Source of the DNA: Vibrio rhodolitus | GTDB taxonomy: Bacteria; Pseudomonadota; Gammaproteobacteria; Enterobacterales; Vibrionaceae | Length of the DNA: 64,000 nucleotides | Assembly (NCBI RefSeq): GCF_003350325.1 | Contig: NZ_QLYZ01000005.1 | Coordinates: 1 to 64,000, forward strand | Direction: 5' to 3' | In this document: positions 26,989-37,845 of the stretch, in pieces | Position numbering within the stretch: position 1 is the first letter of the stretch | How the letters are laid out: every line of letters starts with the position of its first letter | Program-made: the position numbers and the translations under genes | Notes under the pieces: generated by a model | What the model saw: the letters and a program-made list of their open reading frames with translations, nothing else | Databases searched by the model: none | What the model was told of the DNA's origin: nothing

Positions 26989-27915
26989 TTACTCAGCTGA
27001 CTTGCGTGAAGCCCAAACGTAAAGCAACTCAAGCGCGATAGTTGCACCAGCTAGTGCTGTCATGTCTGCGTGATCGTATGCTGGAGAGACTTCCACCACG
27101 TCCATACCCACCACATTCATGCCTGCGAAACCGCGTAGGATCTTAAGCACTTTATCTGAGTTTAAGCCACCACATACCGGAGTACCTGTACCCGGTGCGA
27201 ATGCAGGGTCAAGACAGTCGATATCGAAAGTCACATAAACTGGCTTGTCACCAACGATGCCACGCACTTGCTCAACGATTTCGTCTGCTGACATATCGTT
27301 TGCTTGCATCGCGTTGATAACGTTGAAGCCGTGATCTTGCTTCTCGTACTCAGTACGAATACCGATCTGCACTGAGTGCTTCGGTGAAATCAGACCTTCG
27401 TTTGGCGCATGGTAGAACATAGTACCGTGGTCGTATGCACTGCCATTTGCGTAAGTGTCTGTGTGCGCATCGAAGTGAATCAATGCCATTTCACCGTGGT
27501 GTTTCGCGTAAGCACGTAGGATAGGTAGCGTGATAAAGTGATCACCACCTAGCGCCATCAGTGTTTTACCATTTTTAAGGATCTCACATGCCGCTTTCTC
27601 TAGGCGGTAAGTGAAGTCTTCTGCATCACCACAATCGAATACAAGATCGCCCGCATCAATCACTTTCGCGCGATCAAATACGTTGAAATCCCAAGGGAAT
27701 TTTTTGCCTTCCCAAGCTAAGTTCACTGAAGCGCGACGGATAGCGTCAGGCCCCATACGAGCACCTGGGCGACCAGAAGTCGCCATGTCCAAAGGCACAC
27801 CCAGTACCACTACGTCAGCATCGCTGCCGATAGGGTTACGTAGGTATGGTCGGCGCATAAAACTCATTGAGTTTGAGTAAAGTGAATAATCAGTTTTACT
27901 AAACAAATCATTCAT
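26989..27915 (-). CDS. speB: Agmatinase
   Basis: A 308-residue ureohydrolase that converts agmatine to putrescine and urea. The binuclear manganese ligands are visible: [16 protein letters not shown] and [24 protein letters not shown] is the usual substrate-side motif. It begins immediately after the stop of speA with no gap, so the two are translated from one mRNA. It completes the arginine-decarboxylase route to putrescine. Confidence 0.95.
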   Translation of the reverse strand: MNDLFSKTDYSLYSNSMSFMRRPYLRNPIGSDADVVVLGVPLDMATSGRPGARMGPDAIRRASVNLAWEGKKFPWDFNVFDRAKVIDAGDLVFDCGDAEDFTYRLEKAACEILKNGKTLMALGGDHFITLPILRAYAKHHGEMALIHFDAHTDTYANGSAYDHGTMFYHAPNEGLISPKHSVQIGIRTEYEKQDHGFNVINAMQANDMSADEIVEQVRGIVGDKPVYVTFDIDCLDPAFAPGTGTPVCGGLNSDKVLKILRGFAGMNVVGMDVVEVSPAYDHADMTALAGATIALELLYVWASRKSAE

Positions 27916-29838
27916 TTAGAAATCCTCTAAGTAGGTGTAACCACAGAGACCTTGTTCCAGTTCTTGCAGTACCTGTTGTTGTTCTTGTTGGTCAACACGC
28001 TGGTTGACGAGCTCGCGATAATGCTCTCGAATGTTGTCTACGTCAATGTGTACGTAACGCAACATGTCTTCTACCGAGTCGCCGACATCGATTCGTTCGA
28101 TGATCGCTTCGCCTTCATCGCTGACTGTCACAACTGCACTGTGTGTATCACCAAATAGGTTGTGCATGTCACCAAGGATCTCTTGGTAAGCGCCAACAAG
28201 GAAGAAACCCATTAGGTATGGTTTATCTGGATTCCAAGCTGGTACTGGTAGTGTTGTTTCAATACCTTGACCTTCAACGTATTGCTCAACTGCGCCATCT
28301 GAGTCACAAGTGATGTCCAGCATGACTGCACGACGGTCTTCAAGTTCATCCAATCCTGACAGCGGTAGTACAGGGAATACTTGGTCGATACCCCACGCAT
28401 CTGGCAGTGATTGGAACAGCGAGAAGTTAACAAAGAACTTGTCCGCTAAACGTTCGTTTAGTTCGTCCAAAATTGGACGGTGGAAACGGTTCTTGGTGCT
28501 CATGGCACGACTTAGCTCAAAGTAGATGCGCAGTGACATCTGCTCTGCCCAAGCTCGCTGATGCAGGTTCAATACACCGGTTGCAAACTGAGAGTGCACT
28601 TCTGCCAAGTCTGCTTGAGTATCGTTATAGATCTCAATCAGCGCGCGAGCATCGCTGCCATCTTGCAGGTTGTGCCAGTTACGCCACATGTTTTGTAGTA
28701 GCGTTGGTGCATCTTCTTCCAGCGCTTCAACTTGCTCTGGTTGGTACGCTTCGGTACCAATTACGTTGGTGATCAGTACGGCGTGGTGCGCTGTCAATGA
28801 GCGACCAGATTCAGAGATGATCACTGGCATTGGTTGACCGTAAGCCTGACAAACATCACCTACTGTGCTGACGATGTTACGCGCGTACTCAATCAAACCG
28901 TAGTTCATTGAGTTTGATGATTGGCTACGAGTACCATCGTAATCAACTGCCAGGCCACCACCGATGTCGAAGAAATCGATCTTCGCACCCATTTCACGCA
29001 GTTCGCAGTAGAAACGTGCTGATTCATTGACACCGTTACGGATATCACGGATGTTTGCCATCTGTGAACCAAGGTGGAAATGCACAAGCTGCATCGCATC
29101 AAGCTGATCTTCTTTTTTCAGACGATCAATCACCGTTAGAACTTGCGATGCCGACAAACCAAATTTCGATTTCTCACCGCCACTTGCTTGCCATTTACCC
29201 GCGCCTTGAGAGGCGAGGCGAATACGAATACCTAAACGTGGTTTAACGCCTAAGCTCTTCGCTTCTTTCAGTACTAGATCAAGCTCAGAAAGCTTCTCGA
29301 GTACGATGAAAACTTTATGACCCAGTTTTTCACCGATCAGAGCCAGACGAATGTACTCACGGTCTTTGTAACCGTTACATACAATCACTGAACTTGCTTT
29401 CTGCGCTAGACCTAACACAGCAAGTAGTTCAGGTTTACTGCCTGCTTCCAAACCTAGTTGTTTTGTTTCTAGGCTGGCTTGGCTAGCAAGGATCTCGTCT
29501 ACCACTTCTTTCTGCTGGTTTACTTTAATTGGGTAAACCAATAGATAGTTATTCGGGTATTGATACTCTTCAATTGCTTGGTTAAACGCCTGACAAATAC
29601 CGTGTACGCGTTGATGCAAAATCTGCGGGAAGCGAACAAGTACAGGTAGGTTCAGCTGATGTTGTTCAAGCTGAGTAACAATATTACTTAATGGGATTTG
29701 GTGCGCTTTATCTTGAGTAGGAGATACGTACACTTCGCCTTGGTTGTCGATACCGTAGAAACCTTGGCTCCAGTAATGCACGTTGTAATCCGCGCGCACG
29801 CGGTCTAATTTGGATGTTTTTTCCACATCTATTCTCAC
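27916..29838 (-). CDS. speA: Biosynthetic arginine decarboxylase
   Basis: A 640-residue PLP-dependent fold-III decarboxylase making agmatine from arginine. The PLP lysine is in [10 protein letters not shown] near residue 100. [29 protein letters not shown] and [13 protein letters not shown] are present as in the family. Length is close to the enteric enzyme. First gene of the speA-speB operon; the 329-bp region upstream holds its promoter. Confidence 0.95.
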   Translation of the reverse strand: MRIDVEKTSKLDRVRADYNVHYWSQGFYGIDNQGEVYVSPTQDKAHQIPLSNIVTQLEQHQLNLPVLVRFPQILHQRVHGICQAFNQAIEEYQYPNNYLLVYPIKVNQQKEVVDEILASQASLETKQLGLEAGSKPELLAVLGLAQKASSVIVCNGYKDREYIRLALIGEKLGHKVFIVLEKLSELDLVLKEAKSLGVKPRLGIRIRLASQGAGKWQASGGEKSKFGLSASQVLTVIDRLKKEDQLDAMQLVHFHLGSQMANIRDIRNGVNESARFYCELREMGAKIDFFDIGGGLAVDYDGTRSQSSNSMNYGLIEYARNIVSTVGDVCQAYGQPMPVIISESGRSLTAHHAVLITNVIGTEAYQPEQVEALEEDAPTLLQNMWRNWHNLQDGSDARALIEIYNDTQADLAEVHSQFATGVLNLHQRAWAEQMSLRIYFELSRAMSTKNRFHRPILDELNERLADKFFVNFSLFQSLPDAWGIDQVFPVLPLSGLDELEDRRAVMLDITCDSDGAVEQYVEGQGIETTLPVPAWNPDKPYLMGFFLVGAYQEILGDMHNLFGDTHSAVVTVSDEGEAIIERIDVGDSVEDMLRYVHIDVDNIREHYRELVNQRVDQQEQQQVLQELEQGLCGYTYLEDF

Positions 29839-30167
29839 GAAAATAGAGAGAAGAAAATGAATCAGTTTTGGCTGATATCACACCTGACACGGTAATGCAG
29901 ATTTATCGTGTCCGCGCGCATTAACGGACAAAAAGCAACCAGAGTAAAACAAATAAGATCTATCGTGACGATTAATTATTTCAATTATTGTTGGCGGGAG
30001 AAATAGCTGAAAAGATGTGCAATTAAATCAGTAATTTCAATACTTGGTGGCAAGTTTTACTACCGGGTAAGAAAGTGGCGTGCGTTTTTCTTGCACTAAT
30101 TGATGTTTGCGTTTAAGAGTGGAAAGAACAAAAAAACGCCCCTAATGGTTAGGGGCGTTTTTGGGGA
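29839..30167. promoter_or_regulatory. speA upstream region and maoP terminator
   Basis: These 329 bp contain no gene. The left part is AT-rich leader and promoter of speA (ACGAAAATAGAGAG before its ATG). The right part is taken by the terminator of maoP. Nothing else was recognised. Confidence 0.6.
30131..30163. terminator. Strong terminator after maoP
   Basis: AAAACGCCCCTAA and TTAGGGGCGTTTT are perfect complements around a 3-base TGG loop; A and T runs on the flanks let it act in both directions, mainly for maoP on the minus strand. Confidence 0.92.
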
Positions 30168-30524
30168 TTAATCTTCTTCGACTAGGCTGCTATCTTCAGC
30201 GTAATCATCACTTGCTTCAGGCTTGTTGCGACCATTTAGAGTATGGAAACGCTTACGACCACGAGCGAGTTGGATGTACTTAAGCCATACGCGCTCAAGT
30301 TTTGATTTTGCTTTACCAGGGTTTTCGATAACTTTAACGAAGTGTTTCTCTTCAGCATTTTGAGGAGACAGTTCGCCAGTTTCTAAACCAAGCATTGTAT
30401 CGCCGTAGATAGTTAGGATTTCTTCTTCAGCTAAAGTAAAGTCACCAGACTTGGCAAAACCACGTGGAAATTTGGTGTTGTCGTAAAAACGCTTTTTGCC
30501 ATGACGAAATTCAGTGTCAGACAT
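30168..30524 (-). CDS. maoP: MaoP/YifE (DUF413) macrodomain Ori organisation protein
   Basis: A 118-residue DUF413 protein. KRFYDNTKFPRGFAKSGDFT, the E/L-rich middle, KSKLERVWLKYIQLARGRKR and FHTLNGR match E. coli MaoP (YifE) closely. In E. coli MaoP with its DNA site maoS constrains long-range contacts of the Ori macrodomain. The start at 30524 has GAGGT nine bases upstream; a longer TTG-start frame was rejected. It is divergent from hdfR, the same pairing as in E. coli. Confidence 0.88.
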   Translation of the reverse strand: MSDTEFRHGKKRFYDNTKFPRGFAKSGDFTLAEEEILTIYGDTMLGLETGELSPQNAEEKHFVKVIENPGKAKSKLERVWLKYIQLARGRKRFHTLNGRNKPEASDDYAEDSSLVEED

Positions 30525-30773
30525 TTCGATTGACCTCAAATGGTATGTTTTGGACGAAAGACCGCTGCTTTTGAGCTGCTAAATGTCACTTCGCCCGAAT
30601 CAGCATTGGTATATGGCGAAAATTAGGCGTAAAGTTGCAAAAAGAAAAACAAATAATTTTTATCGTGGTCAGTAAATTATATTGTTAAATCCATGTAACA
30701 CTTTGCGCATTCACGCTTTATTTATTGATGATTTCCCTGTTAATCTTGCAGCGCTTTTTTCTGAGGTATAACA

Positions 30774-31655
30774 ATGGACGTAAAAGTCTTTAGAACGTTT
30801 TTAGAGTTGGCAAAAGTGCGCCACTTTGGTCGTGCTGCTGAAAATTTATATATAACCCAAGCTGCGGTCAGTGCACGCATCAAACAACTAGAAAGTCATT
30901 TTGATACGCAGTTATTTATTCGCGATCGTAACAATATCAAGCTTACGTCGGCCGGTGAGCGCCTTGTTAGCTATGCTGAAGTAATGGTAACGACGTTACA
31001 GCAGGCAAAACTGGAATTGTCACTAGAGAGTGGCAAGAAGTTGCAACTGACGATGGGCGGTACGCCTAATGTATGGGATGCCTATCTGCAAAACTGTTTA
31101 AGTACAACGACAGAAGCTTTTGACGGCTATGGATTTATCGCTGAAGTAATGGGACGCGAAGCGCTGATCCGCAGTCTACAAGAACGCACGCTAGACATGG
31201 CATTTGCATTTGACCAAATCAAAGCCGATGAGCTGCACTGTAAGAAAGTCGCTGACGTTGTATTGATGTTGGTATCGACTGAGCAACGCACCGTTGAAGA
31301 TGTATTTGCCGATAAATATGTCTACGTAGATTGGGGTACGAAGTTTGTTTCTGAGCATGCGGATCGTCATGCCAAAATTCCTGCGCCTTACCTACGTACC
31401 TCAACTGCGCGTATCGCACTTGATTTTATTCTTGAAAAAGGTGGCAGCGCCTATTTACCAGCTTCTCTGGTTGAACCATTTTTAGCCTCCGGTCAGTTGA
31501 ATAAAGTTGAAGGCGTTGAAGATTGGTGTCGCCCAATCTACCTCAGCTACCGCAAAGCGAGCAGTGCTGTTGAGGCGATTAAACAGGTTGAAGAGCTTGT
31601 TAAGGGAATCGACCCTGTTACCGCTTACAGTATTAAACAAGCGGCAGATTGCTAA
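30774..31655 (+). CDS. hdfR: HdfR-like LysR-family regulator
   Basis: A 293-residue LysR regulator. The N-terminal helix-turn-helix (TFLELAKVRHFGRAAENLYI and SARIKQLE) and RNNIKLTSAGERLV match HdfR. The effector domain starts near residue 90. In E. coli HdfR represses the flagellar master operon flhDC; vibrios lack flhDC, so the target here must differ. The divergent placement with maoP supports the assignment. Good ribosome site (GAGGT) before ATG. Confidence 0.82.
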   Translation: MDVKVFRTFLELAKVRHFGRAAENLYITQAAVSARIKQLESHFDTQLFIRDRNNIKLTSAGERLVSYAEVMVTTLQQAKLELSLESGKKLQLTMGGTPNVWDAYLQNCLSTTTEAFDGYGFIAEVMGREALIRSLQERTLDMAFAFDQIKADELHCKKVADVVLMLVSTEQRTVEDVFADKYVYVDWGTKFVSEHADRHAKIPAPYLRTSTARIALDFILEKGGSAYLPASLVEPFLASGQLNKVEGVEDWCRPIYLSYRKASSAVEAIKQVEELVKGIDPVTAYSIKQAADC

Positions 31656-31663
31656 GACCGATA

Positions 31664-31692
31664 GAAACCATCTCACTTCGAGGTGGTTTTTT
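31664..31692 (+). terminator. Terminator after hdfR
   Basis: AAACCATCTC pairs with GAGGTGGTTT (one wobble) around a 5-base loop, followed by six T. Confidence 0.82.
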
Positions 31693-31750
31693 GTTTGTGC
31701 CTTTTTGTGTATGCATAAGGGCAACAAACTAAGTAAATCAAAATCTGAAT

Positions 31751-31782
31751 AAAAAAACGGGAACAGTGGCAAACTGTTCCCG
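31751..31782 (-). terminator. Terminator after azoR
   Basis: CGGGAACAG and CTGTTCCCG form a perfect 9-bp stem; on the minus strand it is followed by seven T. Confidence 0.88.
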
Positions 31783-31832
31783 CAAAGACTAAGGACTTAG
31801 GATTTGAAATTGAAAGCGGTCGTTAGTCGAAA

Positions 31833-32411
31833 TTAGATTAAAGCAGAAAGCTGTTCTAGTGCGCTCTCGCGGCTCGCTTGCGCTGACTCCTCACCCATGT
31901 TCAGTGCTTCGGCATAAACAAACTGCACATCAGTAATACCGATAAAACCAAGCATAGTGCTGACATAGCTCTCGATAGAGTTACGTGGGCTGTCTTTATG
32001 CAGACCACCGCGCGTCGTAACAACGACCACTTTTTTATTCTCGATAAGACCAACCGGACCTTGCTCGGTGTAACTGAATGTCACACCTGCTCGAGCGATT
32101 AGGTCAAACCAATTCTTTAGCTGTGTTGGAACCATAAAGTTGTACATTGGCGCTGCGATAACAATTTGATCGGCGGCTTTGAGTTCATCAACTAGCTGGT
32201 TAGACAGGTCAAGAATCGCTTTAAGCTCTGGGGCAAGATCATCGCCATTTCCACGCAGTGCAGTTGCAACGCTCGCATCAAGCATAGGCAATGGGTTAGC
32301 TGCTAAATCACGTTCAATAAGGTTGGTTTTACCTTCTAGCGCCGCATCAATAAGCTGGTTAGATTGTGAATATTCACCAAGAATGCTGGATTTTAAAACG
32401 AGAGTGGTCAT
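31833..32411 (-). CDS. azoR: FMN-dependent NADH-azoreductase
   Basis: A 192-residue flavodoxin-fold reductase that reduces azo bonds and quinones with NADH. FMN contacts are visible: the phosphate-binding [12 protein letters not shown] at the N-terminus, [17 protein letters not shown] near 95-110, and TTRGG near 140. Length is close to E. coli AzoR (201). Single-gene unit. Confidence 0.9.
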   Translation of the reverse strand: MTTLVLKSSILGEYSQSNQLIDAALEGKTNLIERDLAANPLPMLDASVATALRGNGDDLAPELKAILDLSNQLVDELKAADQIVIAAPMYNFMVPTQLKNWFDLIARAGVTFSYTEQGPVGLIENKKVVVVTTRGGLHKDSPRNSIESYVSTMLGFIGITDVQFVYAEALNMGEESAQASRESALEQLSALI

Positions 32412-32586
32412 GGTTGGGCTCCAAATTTTTGAACGTGTCGTTAACTTATGGAAGCAAGTTTATGTGAGCAGAGGTCAGTTAAAAATCTATGCAGTTAGAT
32501 GAAGCTGTTCAAAAAATTCGAACGAGTTGCAGAATAGGGGCAAGATAAGCAAATATTGCTGATTTGAGGCAGGGGATAAAGCTGAA

Positions 32587-32616
32587 AGAAAAAAGGCCCG
32601 CGTACCACGGCAGGCC
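32587..32616 (-). terminator. Terminator after the formate acetyltransferase gene
   Basis: GGCCCGC and GCAGGCC pair with one mismatch; on the minus strand six to eight T follow. Confidence 0.65.
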
Positions 32617-32669
32617 AAACAGGTAGTGCTTTATTGATAAAGCTTGTTATTTTCCGTTACTGATTAACG

Positions 32670-34967
32670 CTACATTTTCTCAGTGAATGTGCGTGTAATA
32701 ACGTCTTGTTGTTGCTCTTTGGTCAATGAGTTAAAACGCACCGCATAACCTGAAACACGAATAGTCAGTTGAGGGTATTTCTCTGGATGCTCAACAGCAT
32801 CAAGTAACATCTCACGGTTCAGTACATTAACGTTAAGGTGTTGACCTCCTTCGATTAGGTGACCGTTGTCGCCTGCTTCGTGGTGGAAATAACCATCCAT
32901 TAATGCTGCCAGATTTTGTTTTTGCATCTCAGCATCTTTACCCAGTGCATTTGGCACGATAGAGAAGGTGTAAGAAATCCCATCTTTAGCAAATGCGAAT
33001 GGCAGTTTTGATACAGATGTCAGTGATGCAACCGCACCGTTTTGATCGCGACCGTGCATAGGGTTAGCACCAGGACCAAATGGCATGCCTGCACGGCGAC
33101 CATCTGGAGTGTTACCGGTTTTCTTACCATAAACCACATTTGAGGTGATGGTCAGAATAGACTGGGTCGGAATCGCTTCGCGGTACATAGACATCTTTTG
33201 AATCTTTTTCATGAAGCGCTCAACCAAATCGCAAGCGATATCATCGACGCGAGCATCATTGTTACCGAATTTTGGATAGTCACCTTCAATCTCAAAATCG
33301 ACAGCGATACCCTCTTCATCACGAACTGGTGTGACTTTGGCAAATTTGATCGCAGCAAGAGAGTCAGCGACAACGGACAACCCAGCAATACCACATGCCA
33401 TGGTGCGACGTACATCGCGATCCATCAGCGCCATTAGTGAAGCTTCGTAGCTATAACGGTCGTGTGAGTAGTGAATGATGTTAAGTGCAGTCACATACTG
33501 GGTTGCCAACCAATCCAACATCGCATCGAAACGTGGCATTAGCGCGTCAAAATCGAGGACAGCATCTGAGATAGGCGCCTGTTTTGGTCCTACTTGAGCT
33601 TTAGATTTTTCGTCGATACCGCCATTGATGGTATACAGCAGCGCTTTAGCCAAGTTTGCACGAGCCCCAAAGAATTGCATGTCTTTACCGACAATTTGTG
33701 GGCTAACACAACAGGCGATTGCGTAATCATCATTGTTGAAGTCCGGACGCATCAGATCATCGTTTTCATACTGAAGTGATGAGGTATCGATGGACACTTT
33801 TGCCGCGTATTTTTTGAAGCCGTCAGGTAGCTGTTCCGACCAAAGTACCGTCATATTAGGCTCAGGAGCCGGTCCCATGTTGTATAAGGTATGAAGGTAA
33901 CGGAAGGTGGTTTTGGTAACGAGAGTACGACCGTCCACACCCATACCCGCCATGGCTTCAGTTGCCCAAATTGGGTCGCCAGAGAAGAGTGAGTCGTAGT
34001 CAGGTGTACGTAAGAAGCGCACCATACGCAATTTCATAATAAAGTGATCGATCAGCTCTTGAGCTTGTGACTCGTTAAGGATGCCATTGGCAATATCACG
34101 CTCAATGTACACGTCGAGGAACGTCGAAGTGCGTCCTAGAGACATCGCTGCGCCGTTTTGTGATTTTACCGCAGCTAGGTAGCCAAAGTAGGTGAACTGA
34201 ATCGCTTCTTGCGCAGTGCGCGCTGGTGCTGACATATCGATACCGTATTTAAGACCCATGGTACGAATATCTTTTAGCGCTTGAATTTGATCGGCGAGTT
34301 CTTCACGCAGACGGAGCGTTTTTTCGAGATCTTGTCCTTGTTCGAGGAAGCTTTGCGTCGATTTTACTTGCTCTTGTTTGTCTGCAATCAAGAAGTTAAT
34401 ACCGTATAGAGCCAAACGGCGGTAGTCACCAATGATACGACCACGACCATAAGCATCCGGTAGACCCGTGATGATACCGGATTTACGACACGCGAGGATG
34501 TCTTTGGTATAAAGATCAAAACAGACTTTGTTGTGTGTTTTACGGTACTCAGTAAAGATTTTTTCTACGCTTGGATCTAATTCACGACCGTAAACCTCGC
34601 AAGAGGTTTTTACCATGCGAATACCGCCATTAGCGATAATTGAGCGTTTTAGTGGCTTGTCTGTTTGTAAGCCAACGATGGTTTCTAACTCTTGGTTAAT
34701 GTAACCAGCGTCGTGAGAGATAATGGTAGAAGGTAGATCAGTATCGAAATCTAATGGAGCGTGAGTACGGCTCTCTTCTTTAATGCCTTCCAGCACACTG
34801 TTCCAAAGGGTAGTTGTCGCTGGAGTTGCCTCAGCTAAGAATGACTCATCGCCTTCATATGGGGTGTAGTTGGTTTGGATAAAATCACGAGTGTTTACTT
34901 CGGTTTGCCATTGACCAGAAGTAAAGCCTTCCCATGCTTGTAGCATTTCAGTAGTCGGAATAGTCAT
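32670..34967 (-). CDS. pflB: Pyruvate formate-lyase (formate C-acetyltransferase)
   Basis: A 765-residue glycyl-radical enzyme converting pyruvate and CoA to formate and acetyl-CoA in anaerobiosis. The active-site cysteine pair lies in [13 protein letters not shown], and the radical glycine in [13 protein letters not shown] close to the C-terminus. It aligns end to end with E. coli PflB, plus a six-residue insert (GDNGHL) in the segment HHEA...IEGGQHL. The activase PflA, usually adjacent, and the formate channel FocA are absent here. The 553-bp upstream region should carry anaerobic control, but no clear FNR box was found. Confidence 0.93.
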   Translation of the reverse strand: MTIPTTEMLQAWEGFTSGQWQTEVNTRDFIQTNYTPYEGDESFLAEATPATTTLWNSVLEGIKEESRTHAPLDFDTDLPSTIISHDAGYINQELETIVGLQTDKPLKRSIIANGGIRMVKTSCEVYGRELDPSVEKIFTEYRKTHNKVCFDLYTKDILACRKSGIITGLPDAYGRGRIIGDYRRLALYGINFLIADKQEQVKSTQSFLEQGQDLEKTLRLREELADQIQALKDIRTMGLKYGIDMSAPARTAQEAIQFTYFGYLAAVKSQNGAAMSLGRTSTFLDVYIERDIANGILNESQAQELIDHFIMKLRMVRFLRTPDYDSLFSGDPIWATEAMAGMGVDGRTLVTKTTFRYLHTLYNMGPAPEPNMTVLWSEQLPDGFKKYAAKVSIDTSSLQYENDDLMRPDFNNDDYAIACCVSPQIVGKDMQFFGARANLAKALLYTINGGIDEKSKAQVGPKQAPISDAVLDFDALMPRFDAMLDWLATQYVTALNIIHYSHDRYSYEASLMALMDRDVRRTMACGIAGLSVVADSLAAIKFAKVTPVRDEEGIAVDFEIEGDYPKFGNNDARVDDIACDLVERFMKKIQKMSMYREAIPTQSILTITSNVVYGKKTGNTPDGRRAGMPFGPGANPMHGRDQNGAVASLTSVSKLPFAFAKDGISYTFSIVPNALGKDAEMQKQNLAALMDGYFHHEAGDNGHLIEGGQHLNVNVLNREMLLDAVEHPEKYPQLTIRVSGYAVRFNSLTKEQQQDVITRTFTEKM

Positions 34968-35520
34968 GAGTAATACCTATTGATTTATGATGCTGTATAC
35001 AATCCAAAGCTCTGTTGTGAATGCAGAGAGGCGTCATGAGTTCATTTTTTAGGTGAAGAATGTTCGCCTTACTCAAATAAATTAATTACTTAGCTTTGAA
35101 TAAAAATTAGTTGGGTTGATTTCATTTGGGCGCAATTAGGTTTGGGTTTGCCCCCTCAACTCGATGACTTGATACTATGCCTGTAGGGTGTATGAGTAAA
35201 ATGAATGTATTTCATTTTTTAAATGTACAAAACGCATTTTATGGTCGGGTAAGAATGAGATTACGTTAGAGTGTGAGTGTTCACTTCTGTGTAATGTTTT
35301 ATTTTTAAATGCTTGTGTATTGGTTTTGCTAGTAACCTTTTCTGTCTTTGCCAGGTTGAGTTGGATGAAGAGGACGAAGAAAAAGTGAGTGGAAAAATGA
35401 AAAAAGAGTTGGTTTGAAGGTTGCCCCTCAAACTAACTCAACAATATTCTGGATGTGACCAGAAACGGATAGGTCTGATATTTAGGTTTAAACTGAGTTC
35501 AGGTGAACCGCTGCGAACAG
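34968..35520. promoter_or_regulatory. 553-bp AT-rich intergenic region upstream of pflB
   Basis: No coding frame is credible. The left part is the long leader and promoter region of pflB, as expected for an anaerobically controlled gene with several start sites. The right part (35400-35439) is the terminator of the next minus-strand gene. I looked for TTGAT-N4-ATCAA FNR sites and saw none of good quality. Confidence 0.55.
35400..35439 (-). terminator. Terminator of the small minus-strand gene
   Basis: GAGTTGGTTTGAAGG (35406-35420) and CCTCAAACTAACTC (35426-35439) pair imperfectly; on the minus strand the stem is followed by CTCTTTTTTC. Confidence 0.55.
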
Positions 35521-35721
35521 CTATAGGTTCATAAGACTCTCAATTGACTCTTCAAAAGGAAGGTTATAGGAATTAATTCCATAGCCATCGGTCGCGTCAA
35601 TATAGATATCAGTAATCTTTGACTGCCCGTGGTATTCAATCACCCCGAGTGACTGCTCCACTGTTTTGCAGATTAATGTTGAGTTATCGTTAAGCCTGAT
35701 CGTGCAAGATTGTAAGTTCAT
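35521..35721 (-). CDS. Small protein of unknown function (66 aa)
   Basis: A 66-residue soluble-looking protein (MNLQSCTIRLNDNSTLICKT ..., DIYIDATDGYGINSY ..., ending ESIESLMNL), rich in beta-forming stretches. CAGGGAG lies six bases before the ATG at 35721, a strong ribosome site; a TTG two codons upstream is unlikely. It has its own terminator and about 280 bp of upstream space, so it is a separate unit. Not recognised. Confidence 0.6.
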   Translation of the reverse strand: MNLQSCTIRLNDNSTLICKTVEQSLGVIEYHGQSKITDIYIDATDGYGINSYNLPFEESIESLMNL

Positions 35722-35965
35722 AGCCAACTCCCTGTTAGTGCACTTAGATTTGGGTTCGCCAAGGGAATCCTTCCCTACCCAATAAAGTTAGTTAAGGTTT
35801 TATCAATAAGCAATTTGATGTATGGAATTTTGCTAAATTAACGCTTTAGTATTACCCAGATAATTAAAAAGTATGGCGGACTTGGCTTCGCTCACCACAA
35901 GATTGACCAATAGGTATCAGTTCCGAAAATGGCGAGTGTTGCTCGAGAAACGCGGTACACTCTAA

Positions 35966-36005
<40 letters not shown>

Positions 36006-36010
36006 GGATG

Positions 36011-37366
36011 ATGGCAGACAATTTTGAGCAGTTTCAGTTAGCACGGCAAACCCGTGATGCTCGCTTTGATGGGCGTTTCTTTGTTGCAGTAAAAACGACG
36101 AAAATCTTCTGTCGTCCGATTTGTCCTGCGAATTTACCCAAAGAAGAGAACGTTGAGTACTACACTAATGCCGCCCTCGCGCTACAGGCAGGTTACCGAC
36201 CATGCTTGCGCTGTCGACCGGATAGTGCGCCTAACTCATGGGCTTGGCAGGGGAGCAAAACCACCTACCAGCGAGCACTCGGTTTGATTGAACAAGGGGA
36301 ATTGCAGCAAGGCTCGTTACAAACATTAGCGGAACGGTTAGGCATATCCGATCGTTATCTGCGCCAACTGTTTGAACAGAACTTAGGAATGTCCCCTAAG
36401 CAATATGCTCTCTATCATCAGCTGCTATTCGCGAAACAGCTATTGCATTCAAGTAGTATGAGCATCACCGAGATTGGCTTTGCGAGTGGTTTTAATAGTA
36501 CACGTCGCTTTAATGATGCATTCAAAAAAGCACTACGGCTTTCGCCGAGTGATTTAAAACGTGAAGTGGCGAATGGTAGCGCACGTAATACTTTAGAACT
36601 GAGTTATCGCGGTGCTTATGATTGGCACTATACCCTTGATTTTTATCGTCTACGAGCTGTTCAAGGGCTCGAAGAGGTCGGTGGGAGCAGTTACCAACGT
36701 CATGTGCAAATCAATGATAAACCGGCTTGGTTCCACATCGATTTTGCAGCGAAAACCAATAAGGTGGTGTTGCAGTTTGAATTGGCGGAAATCAGCCAGT
36801 TAAAGCATCTTGTCACCAATGTCAGACGCATGTTTGACCTCGATGTTGATGTTAATGTCATAGAGCAGCATCTTGAGCAACTTGAGCCGGGGTTAGTGAT
36901 TCGTCATGGTATTCGTATGCCCGGGGTTTGGAGCACTTGGGAAGCGGGTGTTAGGGCGATTCTCGGTCAGCAAGTTTCAATCAAAGCGGCGATTGGTCAG
37001 TTGAACTTGTTGGTGTCGACTTTGCAGCCGCACGGTGCCAAGCATTTTCCAACTCCCCAAGAGGTGAGCTGTGCTGATTTGGGTTTCTTACGCATGCCGC
37101 AAAGTCGCCGTGATACACTCAAAAGATTTGCCGAGTTAATCGCAGCAGAACCCGAAGCGGAGTTTGAAAAATGGCTGGCGCTTAAAGGGATTGGTCCTTG
37201 GACGGTAAACTATGCCGCGCTGCGCGGTTTATCTGAACCCGATCGATTCTTAGAAGGTGACTTGGTGGTGAAAAAAGCGCTTAAACAATTCACTCAACTT
37301 AACAAAGACAATGTTTCGCCATTTGGCAGTTACGCGACCTTTCATTTATGGAGTCACGCAGGATGA
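36011..37366 (+). CDS. Ada-type methyl sensor fused to AlkA DNA glycosylase
   Basis: A 451-residue fusion. Residues about 10-80 are the Ada zinc domain with the four cysteines (FCRPICPAN and GYRPCLRCRPD), the first of which accepts methyl groups from DNA phosphotriesters. An AraC helix-turn-helix follows (about 88-190; LGISDRYLRQLFEQNLGMSP, ITEIGFASGFNSTRRFN). The C-terminal half is AlkA-like: an N-terminal domain, then the helix-hairpin-helix LKGIGPWTVNYAALRG and the catalytic Asp in FLEGDLVVKKAL. It thus senses alkylation, activates transcription and excises 3-methyladenine. The ribosome site is built from the end of the heptamer repeat (GAGAGGG); ATG at 36008 is an alternative. The stop overlaps the start of ogt. 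Confidence 0.92.
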   Translation: MADNFEQFQLARQTRDARFDGRFFVAVKTTKIFCRPICPANLPKEENVEYYTNAALALQAGYRPCLRCRPDSAPNSWAWQGSKTTYQRALGLIEQGELQQGSLQTLAERLGISDRYLRQLFEQNLGMSPKQYALYHQLLFAKQLLHSSSMSITEIGFASGFNSTRRFNDAFKKALRLSPSDLKREVANGSARNTLELSYRGAYDWHYTLDFYRLRAVQGLEEVGGSSYQRHVQINDKPAWFHIDFAAKTNKVVLQFELAEISQLKHLVTNVRRMFDLDVDVNVIEQHLEQLEPGLVIRHGIRMPGVWSTWEAGVRAILGQQVSIKAAIGQLNLLVSTLQPHGAKHFPTPQEVSCADLGFLRMPQSRRDTLKRFAELIAAEPEAEFEKWLALKGIGPWTVNYAALRGLSEPDRFLEGDLVVKKALKQFTQLNKDNVSPFGSYATFHLWSHAG

Positions 37367-37845
37367 ACCGCTTTACAGTGATAGATACCCCATTGGGTAA
37401 GATGACCCTTCAAGCCAACCAGCATGGGTTACTCGGCGCTTGGTTTGAAACTCAAACCACACAGCCGAATGAATTGGGGGTACGTGATGATGAGTTTGCC
37501 TTGCTACATGAAACCAAAACTCAGCTTGATGAGTATTTTGCCGGTATTCGCAATCAATTTGATCTGCCGCTCGCCGCTCAAGGGACCGCGTTTCAAACCC
37601 AGGTTTGGCAGGCTTTAACCACCATTCCCTTTGGTGAAACTTGGAGCTATCAACAATTGGCGGACGCCATTGATAATCCGAAAGCGGTACGCGCAGTGGG
37701 ACTGGCGAATGGTAAAAATCCGATCTCGATTATTGTACCGTGCCATCGCGTAATCGGTAAAAGTGGTAAATTGACTGGCTATGCGGGTGGTGTTGAGCGC
37801 AAAGCGGCGTTACTTAAACTGGAAAATATTGAATTTGATGTTTAG
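37363..37845 (+). CDS. ogt: Methylated-DNA--protein-cysteine methyltransferase
   Basis: A 160-residue suicide repair protein removing methyl from O6-methylguanine. The active-site motif IIVPCHRVIG (Cys acceptor) lies near residue 130; the helix-turn-helix region FQTQVWQALTTIPFGETWSY and the Asn hinge in VGLANGKNP are present. ATGA overlap with the Ada-AlkA gene and GGAGT eight bases upstream indicate coupled translation. Together they form an adaptive-response operon. Confidence 0.94.
   Translation: MNRFTVIDTPLGKMTLQANQHGLLGAWFETQTTQPNELGVRDDEFALLHETKTQLDEYFAGIRNQFDLPLAAQGTAFQTQVWQALTTIPFGETWSYQQLADAIDNPKAVRAVGLANGKNPISIIVPCHRVIGKSGKLTGYAGGVERKAALLKLENIEFDV

Noticed and set aside
34975..34995. 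Possible FNR site (TTGAT followed by GATGC) upstream of pflB
   Set aside because: The right half does not match ATCAA; too weak to call despite the expected anaerobic control.
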